NCBI GenBank assembly: GCA_036513075.1
Contig: DATBZS010000039.1
Coordinates: forward strand, 1-43,561
Source: Bog-756 sp036513075
GTDB lineage: Bacteria > Actinomycetota > Acidimicrobiia > Acidimicrobiales > RAAP-2
Direction: 5' to 3'
DNA length: 43,561 nucleotides
The notes below the pieces were generated by a model, which had not been told where the DNA came from, ran no database searches, and saw only the letters and a list, made by a program, of their open reading frames with translations. Positions 32,116-39,700 of the stretch are shown in pieces (positions within the stretch are counted from its first letter, which is position 1; every line of letters starts with the position of its first letter). The position numbers and the translations under genes are program-made.

Positions 32116-32776
32116 ACCTGGTGGTCGGGTACCGGACAATCGTCAACGGCCCGGTGACGGTGAGGCTCACCGCTCCCTTGAGGGTCGGCACCAGGTCACC
32201 TCAGGACTGGGGATTATGCACCGACGACCCACAGTGACGACAGCACCGGTACTCCGGTGGGGACGTCCCGGGCATGGATCCGGCACGTTTTCGATGGCTG
32301 ATCTCGCGAATGCACCGTCATCAGTACCTACCGCGGACTGATTCTCCGGCAGTTCGAGATCCACCCCAAACAGAGCCATCACGGTCTGAACATGCGAATG
32401 AACCAGTGGTTCCTCAGGCTCGGTCGTCCGGGTCATGTCGCGACATCACAAGGTGCCCCTGGTGGGACGGTTTTCGAACCCTGAGTTCCAGGGTGCTGTT
32501 GAGAAACTCGTGGTCAACCGGCCTGGGTCCGAGTTGCCGCGGTACCTACCGAGCCGTCGATCTGTTCTGGTCCGACCGGAACCTAATCGGGAACGTCGTT
32601 CCGTCAGGTGAACCGAGGATCGGTCGGACGGTCATCGATGGGCGGGAGTCATCCGAGGACACTCAATCACCACCTGTACTGCGAATCGATTCCCAATGTT
32701 CTGGAGATGCACTCCGGCGCATCTCCGGAGGCCCACCCACTTGGGTGCCCTCAGTGGTTCGGGTAGCGTCCGGTGG
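32105..32776. other. Gene-poor stretch of 672 bases
   Basis: I see no gene here that I can support. A 168-codon plus frame (32274-32780) and an 89-codon minus frame (32167-32436) are open but lack any domain and have unlikely composition. The base composition is noticeably less GC-rich than the flanks. The last 80 bases contain nested palindromes ahead of the glycosyltransferase. The region could be degraded coding sequence or a former insertion. Confidence 0.5.
32703..32747. promoter_or_regulatory. Nested inverted repeats upstream of the glycosyltransferase
   Basis: GGAGATGC (32703-32710) pairs with GCATCTCC (32719-32726). CTCCGG (32712-32717) pairs with CCGGAG (32725-32730); the two stems exclude each other. 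CACCCA (32734-32739) and TGGGTG (32742-32747) form a third palindrome. The last lies just ahead of the hexamer TAGCGT (32764-32769), where the -35 element would be, so an operator is likely. Confidence 0.45.
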
Positions 32777-33424
32777 GTGAGCCAAACGAAGATCCTTGCC
32801 ACCATGGGGCTGGGTGAGCACCAAGAGCTTCTCGCCGTGACGCTGCCGTCATTCGAGCGGTATGCGGCGCGACACGGTTATGAGGTGCGGATCCCAGAGT
32901 CGGACCCGGCACCCGAGCGCAAGTTCAAGCAGTGGAGCAAGATCGCGTTCATCAATCAGCTGCTACCGACTTGCGATCTTCTCTTCTGGGTCGACTCCGA
33001 TGCAGCGATCCTCGATGATTCAGTCGACATCGGAACCACCTTGCCGGCGCGACACTTCCTTGGGCTCGTTGAACACCACTACGACGGACTATCCGTCCCC
33101 AATACGGGCGTGATGATCATCCGAGGTGGCCGAAAAGGGCGTCGGTTCTTTAAGGAAATGTGGAACCACACTGAGTACCTGGAGACCAAGTGGTTCGACA
33201 ATGCCGCTGCATTGGACATGCTCGGCTACGAGTTCGACTCAGAGGCGACTCAGAAGTACTGCCGGCCTGGAAAGCCGACGCCGTGGTCTCGCCGGACGCA
33301 GTTGATTCCAAACGAGTGGAACTCTCTCCCGCAGGACATGGCCAACTCGCCACGAATACTTCATGTGACCCGGGCCTTTCCCTTTGAGGAGCGCCTCGAG
33401 CGACTGCGCGCCGCCCTGTCATGA
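32777..33424 (+). CDS. DxD-type glycosyltransferase (GT34/GMA12-like)
   Basis: A 215-residue protein with the layout of galactosyl/mannosyl transferases of the GMA12/MNN10 kind. There is a basic segment ERKFKQWSKIAFINQLLPTCDLLFWVDSDAAILD, whose DSD is the metal and nucleotide-sugar-binding DxD, then NTGVMIIRGG, and WNHTEYLETKWFDNAAALDMLGYEFDS near the acceptor side. No signal peptide or membrane segment is evident, so it is probably cytoplasmic. Sugar and acceptor are unknown. The GTG at 32777 follows TAGCGT by seven bases. Codon choice (AAG/AAA, TTT, GAT) is less GC-biased than in the neighbours. With the gene-poor upstream stretch, this suggests horizontal acquisition. Confidence 0.8.
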   Translation: MSQTKILATMGLGEHQELLAVTLPSFERYAARHGYEVRIPESDPAPERKFKQWSKIAFINQLLPTCDLLFWVDSDAAILDDSVDIGTTLPARHFLGLVEHHYDGLSVPNTGVMIIRGGRKGRRFFKEMWNHTEYLETKWFDNAAALDMLGYEFDSEATQKYCRPGKPTPWSRRTQLIPNEWNSLPQDMANSPRILHVTRAFPFEERLERLRAALS

Positions 33425-33728
33425 GTCAACCAACTGTGCCGTTCCTTGGGAATTGACGACCATCCGGATCGCCGGGACTGCCTTGGGATCTCCGGGAGAC
33501 GCTGGTCGTTCCCTCGAGAGTTGCCGTCCGGCCTCGTAGGTATGGCCCACGGAGCAGTGTGCTCCACCCGCCGACGTCAGTCTCGAACCCGGTGACGCAT
33601 GGCCGAATCCGGCCGGACCTCGTCCGGTGGCGGCTGTCAGTTGAATCCAGTTGCACGACGGGGGTCCGACAGCGGCGAGCGAGCAGCGAATCCGGAGGTA
33701 GGAGAACGACCTCCTGGAACTGCAAGAG
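33425..33728. other. Intergenic region of 304 bases
   Basis: I see nothing that I can support as a gene. The minus frame crossing it (33426-33815) reads through the tRNA and gives the well-known false peptide produced by translating a tRNA. The string CCTTGGGA occurs twice (33443-33450 and 33481-33488), which may be chance. Confidence 0.5.
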
Positions 33729-33800
33729 TGCCCCTGGCAGGAATCGAACCTGCGCTTTCGCCTCCGGAGGGCGACGCTCTATCCGCTGAGCTACAGGGGC
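33729..33800 (-). tRNA. tRNA-Arg, anticodon CCG (reads CGG)
   Basis: The minus strand folds as a full cloverleaf. The acceptor arms are GCCCCTG and CAGGGGC with discriminator A. The D arm is GCTC...GAGC, and the anticodon stem TCGCC/GGCGA encloses the loop CTCCGGA. The T arm is GCAGG-TTCGATT-CCTGC. The anticodon CCG (33765-33767 on the plus strand) reads CGG codons, which are frequent in this genome. The 3' CCA is not encoded. TAGAGT (33854-33859, minus strand) could be its -10 element. The gene diverges from argS, which makes the synthetase for this tRNA. Confidence 0.97.
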
Positions 33801-33930
33801 AGTAGGGCCAGGCACAACCGCTGAGGTTGGTCATCCGCTCCACCGAGGAGGCAACTCTAGTGCCATCGGTTGGCGGCTGAGTCCGCCGGCACACTTGGGG
33901 CAGGCCGGGACCGCGTATCCTCACGTCACG

Positions 33931-35619
33931 ATGTCCGCGCCCCTCCCGCCCGCCGAATCCCACACCTTGACCACCTACCGGCCCATCCGCGACCGACTGG
34001 CTGACGCGGTCGCCGGAGCGGTCGGCACCGTCGCCGCCGAACAGGGTCTCGACCTGGCAGTCGACCCGGATACGGTCCACCTGGAACGCCCGGCGAGACG
34101 TGAGCACGGCGACTGGTCGACCAACATCGCCATGGTGACGGCCAAGCGGGCCGGCACCAATCCACGGGCCTTCGCCACCGCGGTGGTCGAGGTACTCGAG
34201 CGGGCCATGCCCGACCACGTGGTCGGCATCGAGCTGGCCGGCCCCGGCTTCATCAACTTCCGACTGGACGACGGGTGGCTCCACGAAGCGCTGGCCGCCG
34301 TGCTGGCCGAAGGCGAGGACGGCTACGCCCGTCCCGACATCGGTCACGGCGAGAAGGTCCAGGTCGAGTTCATCTCGGCCAACCCGACCGGACCCATCCA
34401 CGTGGGCAACGGCTGGTGGGGCAGCTACGGCGACGCCCTGGCCCGGGTGCTGGCCCGCAGCGGCCATCAGGTGTCCCGCGAGTACTACGTCAACGACACG
34501 GGGGGACAGATCCGCACCCTTGGCATGAGTCTGCTGGCCCGGACCAGGGGTGACGAGGTGCCCGAAGGCGGGTACCAGGGCCAGTACGTGGTTGACCTGG
34601 CGGCCGAGTACGACGGTCCCGACGATGTGACGGCCGCCGGCCGGTGGGCATCCGACCGTATCCTCGCCCGGATCCGGGCGACCCTCGAATCGATCGGCAT
34701 CGTTTTCGACGAGTGGTACTCCCAGGCCTCCATCGAGGAGAGCGGCGCGGTGGACGAGACCATCGCCCTGCTCGAGTCGCAGGGCCTGGTCTACGAGCGC
34801 GACGGTGCCATGTGGTTCCGGTCCGAGCAGCTCGGCGATGTCCGCGACCGGGTGCTCCGCAAGGCCAATGGGGACGCTACGTATCTGGCGGGCGACCTCG
34901 CCTACCACCGCGACAAGTTCCTGGTCCGTGGTTTCGACCGGGTGATCGACGTGTTCGGCGCCGACCACCATGGCCAGGTGGCCAGCCTGATGGCCGGCGT
35001 GGAGGCCCTGGGGATCGATCCCAGCCGCCTCGAGGTCAAGCTCGGACAGATGGTCTCGCTCGTCGACGGCGACGAGGCGGTCAAGATGGGCAAGCGAGCG
35101 GGCAACGCCATCGACCTCGACACGGTGATCAGCGACATCGGCCCCGACGCCACCCGCATCCTCAGCCTCATGAGCACGCTCGACCAGGCCGCCACCTTCG
35201 ACCTGGCAAGCGTGCGCGAGCAGTCAGCCGAGAACCCGGTCTTCTATGTGCAGATGGCCAGCGCCCGCATCGGCGGAGTGGGCCGCAAGGCGGTCGAGCG
35301 CGATGTCACCCGGGCTCCGCTCGACGAAGTCGACCTGTCGCTCCTCACCCACCCCCGCGAGCTCGAGGTGTTGCGCTGCCTGGAGGAGCTGCCTGAGGTG
35401 GTGGCCGACGCGGCCGTTGACCGGTCCCCAAGCAAGGTGACCACCTGGGTGCGGCGCCTGGCCTCGACCTTCCACGGCTTCTACCACGACTGCCCGATCC
35501 TGGCCGACGACGTGGACCCGCCCGTGGCCCAGGCCCGGCTATGGCTGGTCGAGGCGTCCCGGATCGGCCTGGCCATCGGACTGGGCCTGCTCGGGGTTTC
35601 CGCACCGGAGGTCATGTGA
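33931..35619 (+). CDS. argS: Arginyl-tRNA synthetase
   Basis: Class I arginyl-tRNA synthetase, charging tRNA-Arg with arginine. The product has 562 residues. The Arg-tRNA-synthetase N-terminal domain (about residues 15-110) is followed by the HIGH-type motif HVGN (157-160, in ANPTGPIHVGNGWW). GADHHGQVASL and the KMSKS counterpart KMGKR (385-389) come next, then the DALR anticodon-binding domain (RIGGVGRKAVERD to the end). The ATG at 33931 follows TATCCT (33916-33921) by nine bases, with no ribosome site. The lysA gene starts with a GTGA overlap. In Mycobacterium tuberculosis argS also precedes lysA. A tRNA-Arg gene lies just upstream on the other strand. Confidence 0.97.
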   Translation: MSAPLPPAESHTLTTYRPIRDRLADAVAGAVGTVAAEQGLDLAVDPDTVHLERPARREHGDWSTNIAMVTAKRAGTNPRAFATAVVEVLERAMPDHVVGIELAGPGFINFRLDDGWLHEALAAVLAEGEDGYARPDIGHGEKVQVEFISANPTGPIHVGNGWWGSYGDALARVLARSGHQVSREYYVNDTGGQIRTLGMSLLARTRGDEVPEGGYQGQYVVDLAAEYDGPDDVTAAGRWASDRILARIRATLESIGIVFDEWYSQASIEESGAVDETIALLESQGLVYERDGAMWFRSEQLGDVRDRVLRKANGDATYLAGDLAYHRDKFLVRGFDRVIDVFGADHHGQVASLMAGVEALGIDPSRLEVKLGQMVSLVDGDEAVKMGKRAGNAIDLDTVISDIGPDATRILSLMSTLDQAATFDLASVREQSAENPVFYVQMASARIGGVGRKAVERDVTRAPLDEVDLSLLTHPRELEVLRCLEELPEVVADAAVDRSPSKVTTWVRRLASTFHGFYHDCPILADDVDPPVAQARLWLVEASRIGLAIGLGLLGVSAPEVM

Positions 35620-36956
35620 GCCCGGTCCCCACCGGTCCGGTCGACCGCTCGCTCCTGCCACGGACCGCCCGCATCGGCGATGACGGACGGCTGTCCATCG
35701 GTGGCTGCGATCTCCTCGAGCTGGCCGGGACCCACGAGACCCCGCTGTTCGTCTACGACGAGGCCCACCTGCGGTCGGCCTGCCGAGAGGCGGTCGAGGC
35801 CTGGGGCGACGGTGTCGCGTATGCCACCAAGGCCTTCTTGTGTGTAGCCATGGCCCGACTGGCCCACGAGGAAGGGATGTGCCTCGACGTCTCCACAGGA
35901 GGCGAGCTCCACGTGGCCCTGACCGCCGGGGTGCCAGCCGACCGCCTGGTGCTCCACGGCAACAACAAGTCGACCGAGGAGCTGGCGGCCGCCCTGATGG
36001 TCGGTGTCGGGCGGATCGTGGTCGACTCGTTCGACGAGATCGACCGTATCTGTCGGCTGGTTGCCGACCCCGCAGCCCTCGGGGGTGGCCCGAATGATGT
36101 CGTGCCGGCCGTCCACTGGCGCCCCAAGGTGCTGGCCCGGATCACTCCGGGCGTCGAGGTCCATACGCACGAGTTCGTCCGCACCGGACAAGAGGACTCC
36201 AAGTTCGGCTTCGGCCTGGCCTCGGGAACCGCCACGCGGGCTGTCGAACGGCTGGCCGCCCTGGACGCCGCAGGCGTCGTCGAGTTCGTCGGCATCCACG
36301 CCCATCTCGGCAGCCAGGTCTTCGCACTCGAACCCTTCGCCCAGGCCATCGACGTCCTGGCTGAGTTCTTCGCCCCGCTCGGACTGCCCGAACTGGTGGT
36401 CGGCGGTGGGCTCGGCGTGCCCTACGTGAATGGGGAAGAGGCCCCTTCCATGGCCCAGTGGGCCGGCTCCGTGCGCCGAGCGTGCCGCAAGGCCGGCATC
36501 CCCGATTCGGTCCGGGTCACGGCCGAACCCGGCCGGTCGATCGTGGCCGCCGCCGGGGTCACCCTCTACCGGGTCGGGACCATCAAGGACGTGCCCGGTC
36601 ACCGGACCTACGTGTCGGTGGACGGCGGGATGAGCGACAACCCGCGGCCCGTGCTCTACGGCAGCGGCTACGAGGCCTTCCTGCCCCGCGAGTCGGGTGC
36701 CGAACGCCCGGTGCCCATCCGACTGGTGGGCAAGCACTGCGAGACAGGGGACGTGGTGGTGGCCGAGGGGTTCGTGCCCGACGACCTGGTCGTCGGTGAC
36801 GTGCTGTGCACGCCGGTGACCGGGGCCTACGGCCACTCCATGGCCTCCAACTACAACAAGGTCCCCCGGCCGGCCGTGGTCTTCGTGGCTGACGGCGAGG
36901 CCCGCACCGTGGTCCGCCGCGAGACCCTCGACGACTTGGTCCGCCTGGACGTCTGA
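35616..36956 (+). CDS. lysA: Diaminopimelate decarboxylase
   Basis: PLP-dependent fold-III decarboxylase that makes lysine from meso-diaminopimelate, the last step of the pathway. It has 446 residues. The PLP Lys is K72 in AYATKAFLC; HAHLGSQ, VVGGGLGVPY, TAEPGRSIVAAAG and GKHCETGDVV (active-site Cys region) follow, with AYGHSMASNYNKVPRP near the end. The GTG at 35616 overlaps the argS stop as GTGA, with GGAG five bases upstream, so translation should be coupled. The hom gene starts 73 bp downstream with its own promoter-like element. Confidence 0.97.
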   Translation: MSPVPTGPVDRSLLPRTARIGDDGRLSIGGCDLLELAGTHETPLFVYDEAHLRSACREAVEAWGDGVAYATKAFLCVAMARLAHEEGMCLDVSTGGELHVALTAGVPADRLVLHGNNKSTEELAAALMVGVGRIVVDSFDEIDRICRLVADPAALGGGPNDVVPAVHWRPKVLARITPGVEVHTHEFVRTGQEDSKFGFGLASGTATRAVERLAALDAAGVVEFVGIHAHLGSQVFALEPFAQAIDVLAEFFAPLGLPELVVGGGLGVPYVNGEEAPSMAQWAGSVRRACRKAGIPDSVRVTAEPGRSIVAAAGVTLYRVGTIKDVPGHRTYVSVDGGMSDNPRPVLYGSGYEAFLPRESGAERPVPIRLVGKHCETGDVVVAEGFVPDDLVVGDVLCTPVTGAYGHSMASNYNKVPRPAVVFVADGEARTVVRRETLDDLVRLDV

Positions 36957-37029
36957 CCCCGGTCCGGAGGACGGCGTCGCGGGTCGTGCATCGTCCGGAG
37001 CCCCCGTCACGAGGCGGTAGCGTGACCGG

Positions 37030-38337
37030 GTGACCTCGGACCCGTCCACAGAGCGCGTCCTGCGCGTTGCGGTCCTCGGTTGCGGCAACGTCGGGGCCGC
37101 CCTGGTCGGGATCCTCCAGAGCCGGGCCGGGGCACTGGCCGTTCAGTCCGGCGCCCGGTTCGAGATCGCCGGCATCGCCGTCCTCGACCTCGACACCCCG
37201 CGCCCCGACCATGTCCCACGGAACCTGTTGACCACCGACTCCGCATCACTGGTGGCCGACCCCACCGTCGACATCGTGGTGGAGCTCATCGGCGGGCTCG
37301 AGCCGGCCGGGGTCCTGGTGCGGTCCGCTCTCGATGCCGGGCACCCGGTGGTGACGGCCAACAAGGCCTTGCTGGCCTCCCACGACGGCGTGGCGCTGCG
37401 TACCCTCGCCCGCGAGCGCGGCGTGGACCTGCTGTACGAGGCGGCGGTGGCCGGGGCCATCCCGCTCGTGCGGGCGCTGCGGGAGTCCCTGACCGGCGAG
37501 CGCATCCATCGGGTCATGGGGATCGTCAACGGGACCACAAACTTCATCCTCACCAAGATGGGAGAGCAGGGGGCCGACTATCCGTCGGTACTGGCCGAGG
37601 CCCAGTCGCTCGGCCTGGCCGAACGCGACCCTACGGCCGACGTCGAGGGGTACGACGCCGCCGCCAAAGCGGCCATTCTGGCCGGTGTGGCCTTCGGTTA
37701 CGACGTCTCCGACGACGCCGTGCTGCGTGAAGGCATCACCGGGATCAGCGCCGACGATGTCGACTTCGCCCGGCGTGCCGGGTACGTGATCAAACTGCTC
37801 GCCATCGTCGAGCGTTCGGGCGACGACGGATTGTCGGTCCGGGTCCATCCGGCCCTGGTACCTGTGGCCCACCCGCTGGCCGGGGTGCGCGACGCCTTCA
37901 ACGCGGTGTTCATCGAGGGTGAGGCGGCCGGCGAACTCATGCTCTACGGCCAGGGTGCGGGCGGCCTCCCCACGGCCAGTGCCGTGGTCGGTGATCTCAT
38001 CGACGCCTCGCGGAACCTGATCGCCCACACCACCGCGCCCGCGCCTGACCGGCAGCCGGCCCACCTGGTGCCCGGGGCCGACGTCGAATCCGGCTTCTAC
38101 ATCGGCCTGGACGTGGCCGACCGGCCCGGCGTCCTCGGCGCAGTCACGACCGCCTTCGGCACCCATGGGGTGTCGATCCGTTCGGTCGAACAGGAGGGCG
38201 CTGGCGACGGTGCCCGCCTGGTCTTCGTGACCCACCGGGCCCGCGAGGGCGACGTGCGGGCCACGTTGGCCGACCTCGGTGGCCTCGACGTCGTGGACAA
38301 GATCGGTGGCGTGATGCGGATCGTGGGTGCGGCGTGA
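37030..38337 (+). CDS. hom: Homoserine dehydrogenase
   Basis: NAD(P)H-dependent homoserine dehydrogenase, reducing aspartate semialdehyde to homoserine for threonine, methionine and isoleucine. It has 435 residues. The Rossmann motif G17-C-G19-N-V-G22 starts the protein. VTANKALLA, YEAAVAGAIPLVRAL and GIVNGTTNFILTKM are the core blocks; DVEGYDAAAKAAILAGVAFG follows. A C-terminal ACT domain (GFYIGLDVADRPGVLGAVTTAFGTHGVSIRSVEQEG) is present, so threonine feedback is expected. The GTG at 37030 follows TAGCGT (37018-37023) by six bases. The thrC gene overlaps its end as GTGA. Confidence 0.97.
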   Translation: MTSDPSTERVLRVAVLGCGNVGAALVGILQSRAGALAVQSGARFEIAGIAVLDLDTPRPDHVPRNLLTTDSASLVADPTVDIVVELIGGLEPAGVLVRSALDAGHPVVTANKALLASHDGVALRTLARERGVDLLYEAAVAGAIPLVRALRESLTGERIHRVMGIVNGTTNFILTKMGEQGADYPSVLAEAQSLGLAERDPTADVEGYDAAAKAAILAGVAFGYDVSDDAVLREGITGISADDVDFARRAGYVIKLLAIVERSGDDGLSVRVHPALVPVAHPLAGVRDAFNAVFIEGEAAGELMLYGQGAGGLPTASAVVGDLIDASRNLIAHTTAPAPDRQPAHLVPGADVESGFYIGLDVADRPGVLGAVTTAFGTHGVSIRSVEQEGAGDGARLVFVTHRAREGDVRATLADLGGLDVVDKIGGVMRIVGAA

Positions 38338-39404
38338 CTGACGCGAACCGGTCCCTGACATGGCGAGGGGTGATCGAGGAGTACCGGGAGTTCCTGCCGG
38401 TCACCGCCGACACCCCGGTGGTGACGTTGCTCGAAGGTGGCACGCCGCTGCTCGAGGCACCTCGGCTGTCGGCCCGGGTGGGCGCACGGGTACTGCTCAA
38501 GATCGAGGGGGCCAACCCGACCGGCTCGTTCAAGGACCGCGGCATGACCATGGCCATCTCCAAGGCCGTCGAAGCGGGTGCCAAGGCGGTGGTGTGCGCC
38601 TCCACCGGCAACACCTCGGCGTCGGCCGCCGCATTCAGTGCCCGGGCCGGGCTCACCTGCGCGGTGCTTATCCCCGAGGGACACATCGCCCTGGGCAAAC
38701 TGGCTCAGGCACTCATCCACGGAGCGAAGGTGCTCCAGCTGCGGGGCAACTTCGACCAGGCGCTCGACATCGTGCGTGATCTGGGCGACAAGGCCCCGGT
38801 CACCGTGGTCAACTCGGTCAATCCGTTCCGGATCGAGGGACAGAAGTCCGGTGCATTCGAGATCGTCGACCAGCTCGGCGACGCCCCTGACGTGCACTGC
38901 ATCCCGGTGGGCAACGCCGGGAACATCACGGCCTACTGGAAGGGCTACCTCGAGTTCAAGGAGGCAGGCCGCTCGACCCGCCTGCCAAGGATGCTCGGCT
39001 TCCAGGCGGCCGGTGCCGCGCCGATCGTGGCCGGTCACCCCATCGAAAACCCTGACACCGTGGCCACCGCCATCCGGATCGGCAACCCGGCTAGCTGGTA
39101 CGGGGCGACCTCGGCGGCATCGGAGTCAGGGGGTGGCATCGCCGCGGTGACCGACGACGAGATCCTCGAGGCCTACCGATTCCTGGCCACCGAGGAGTCC
39201 GTCTTCTGCGAGCCGGCCTCGGCGGCGTCGGTGGCCGGGCTGGTGACCCATGGGCTGCCCGACGGCCTCGGGCCATCGGCGACTGTGGTCTGTGTACTTA
39301 CCGGGCATGGCCTGAAGGACCCCGACATCGCCATCAGCCAGATCAGCGTGCCGACCGTGGTCGACGCCGACCTCGGTGCCGTTCTCCACGAACTGTCGCT
39401 CTGA
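38334..39404 (+). CDS. thrC: Threonine synthase
   Basis: PLP-dependent threonine synthase, turning O-phosphohomoserine into threonine. It has 356 residues, the short form found in actinobacteria and chloroflexi. GGTPLLEAPRLSARVG, the PLP Lys in ANPTGSFKDRGM (about residue 67), CASTGNTSASAAAFSARAG, VNPFRIEGQKSGAFEI and PVGNAGNITAYWKG are diagnostic. The start GTG at 38334 forms a GTGA overlap with hom, so the two are coupled. In related genomes thrB (homoserine kinase, supplying the substrate) follows thrC; here rho comes next and thrB is missing from the cluster. Confidence 0.97.
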   Translation: MTDANRSLTWRGVIEEYREFLPVTADTPVVTLLEGGTPLLEAPRLSARVGARVLLKIEGANPTGSFKDRGMTMAISKAVEAGAKAVVCASTGNTSASAAAFSARAGLTCAVLIPEGHIALGKLAQALIHGAKVLQLRGNFDQALDIVRDLGDKAPVTVVNSVNPFRIEGQKSGAFEIVDQLGDAPDVHCIPVGNAGNITAYWKGYLEFKEAGRSTRLPRMLGFQAAGAAPIVAGHPIENPDTVATAIRIGNPASWYGATSAASESGGGIAAVTDDEILEAYRFLATEESVFCEPASAASVAGLVTHGLPDGLGPSATVVCVLTGHGLKDPDIAISQISVPTVVDADLGAVLHELSL

Positions 39405-39465
39405 CCGGTACAGCTCGTCCTGCTGACCAGGAACGTCAGGCTGGATGACCGACGGTGACGGGTGG

Positions 39466-39700
39466 TTGCCGCTGCGGTCCGGAAACCTGTATGATGGCTG
39501 TACCTTCGCTTCCGCAGTACGCCCGTTCGGGCCTGTGGGCGGGATCTCCTGGTTCGACACCTTCGACCAGCCCGTGCCGGGCGTCGGGGGGAGATGCGCC
39601 CAGGACCTGTCTTGGGATTCCCACCTCCCCACCCCCTTATTCCCCTGGCTGGGGGATCCTTCCCACCCGCCAACGAGGACATCGTGAAACGAGGTAGCCG
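39466..39700 (+). promoter_or_regulatory. rho promoter and long leader
   Basis: TTGCCG (39466-39471) and a near-consensus TATGAT (39490-39495) are 18 bases apart, one of the best promoters in the window. Transcription should start near 39502, leaving a leader of about 200 nt. GCCC-GTTC-GGGC (39522-39533) is a compact hairpin, and TCCCC...GGGGA near 39641-39656 is another. GAGG six bases before the ATG is the ribosome site. A long leader suits a self-attenuating rho gene, as in Escherichia coli. Confidence 0.55.

Noticed and set aside
32274..32780. A 168-codon plus frame before the glycosyltransferase
   Set aside because: No domain, no ribosome site, and a Ser/Arg/Pro composition without hydrophobic periodicity.
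33426..33815. Minus frame with PVAQRIERRPPEAKAQVRFL
   Set aside because: This is the familiar false peptide obtained by translating a tRNA gene; the bases fold as tRNA-Arg.
35481..37088. A 535-codon minus frame
   Set aside because: Antisense to argS and lysA, without a recognisable domain.
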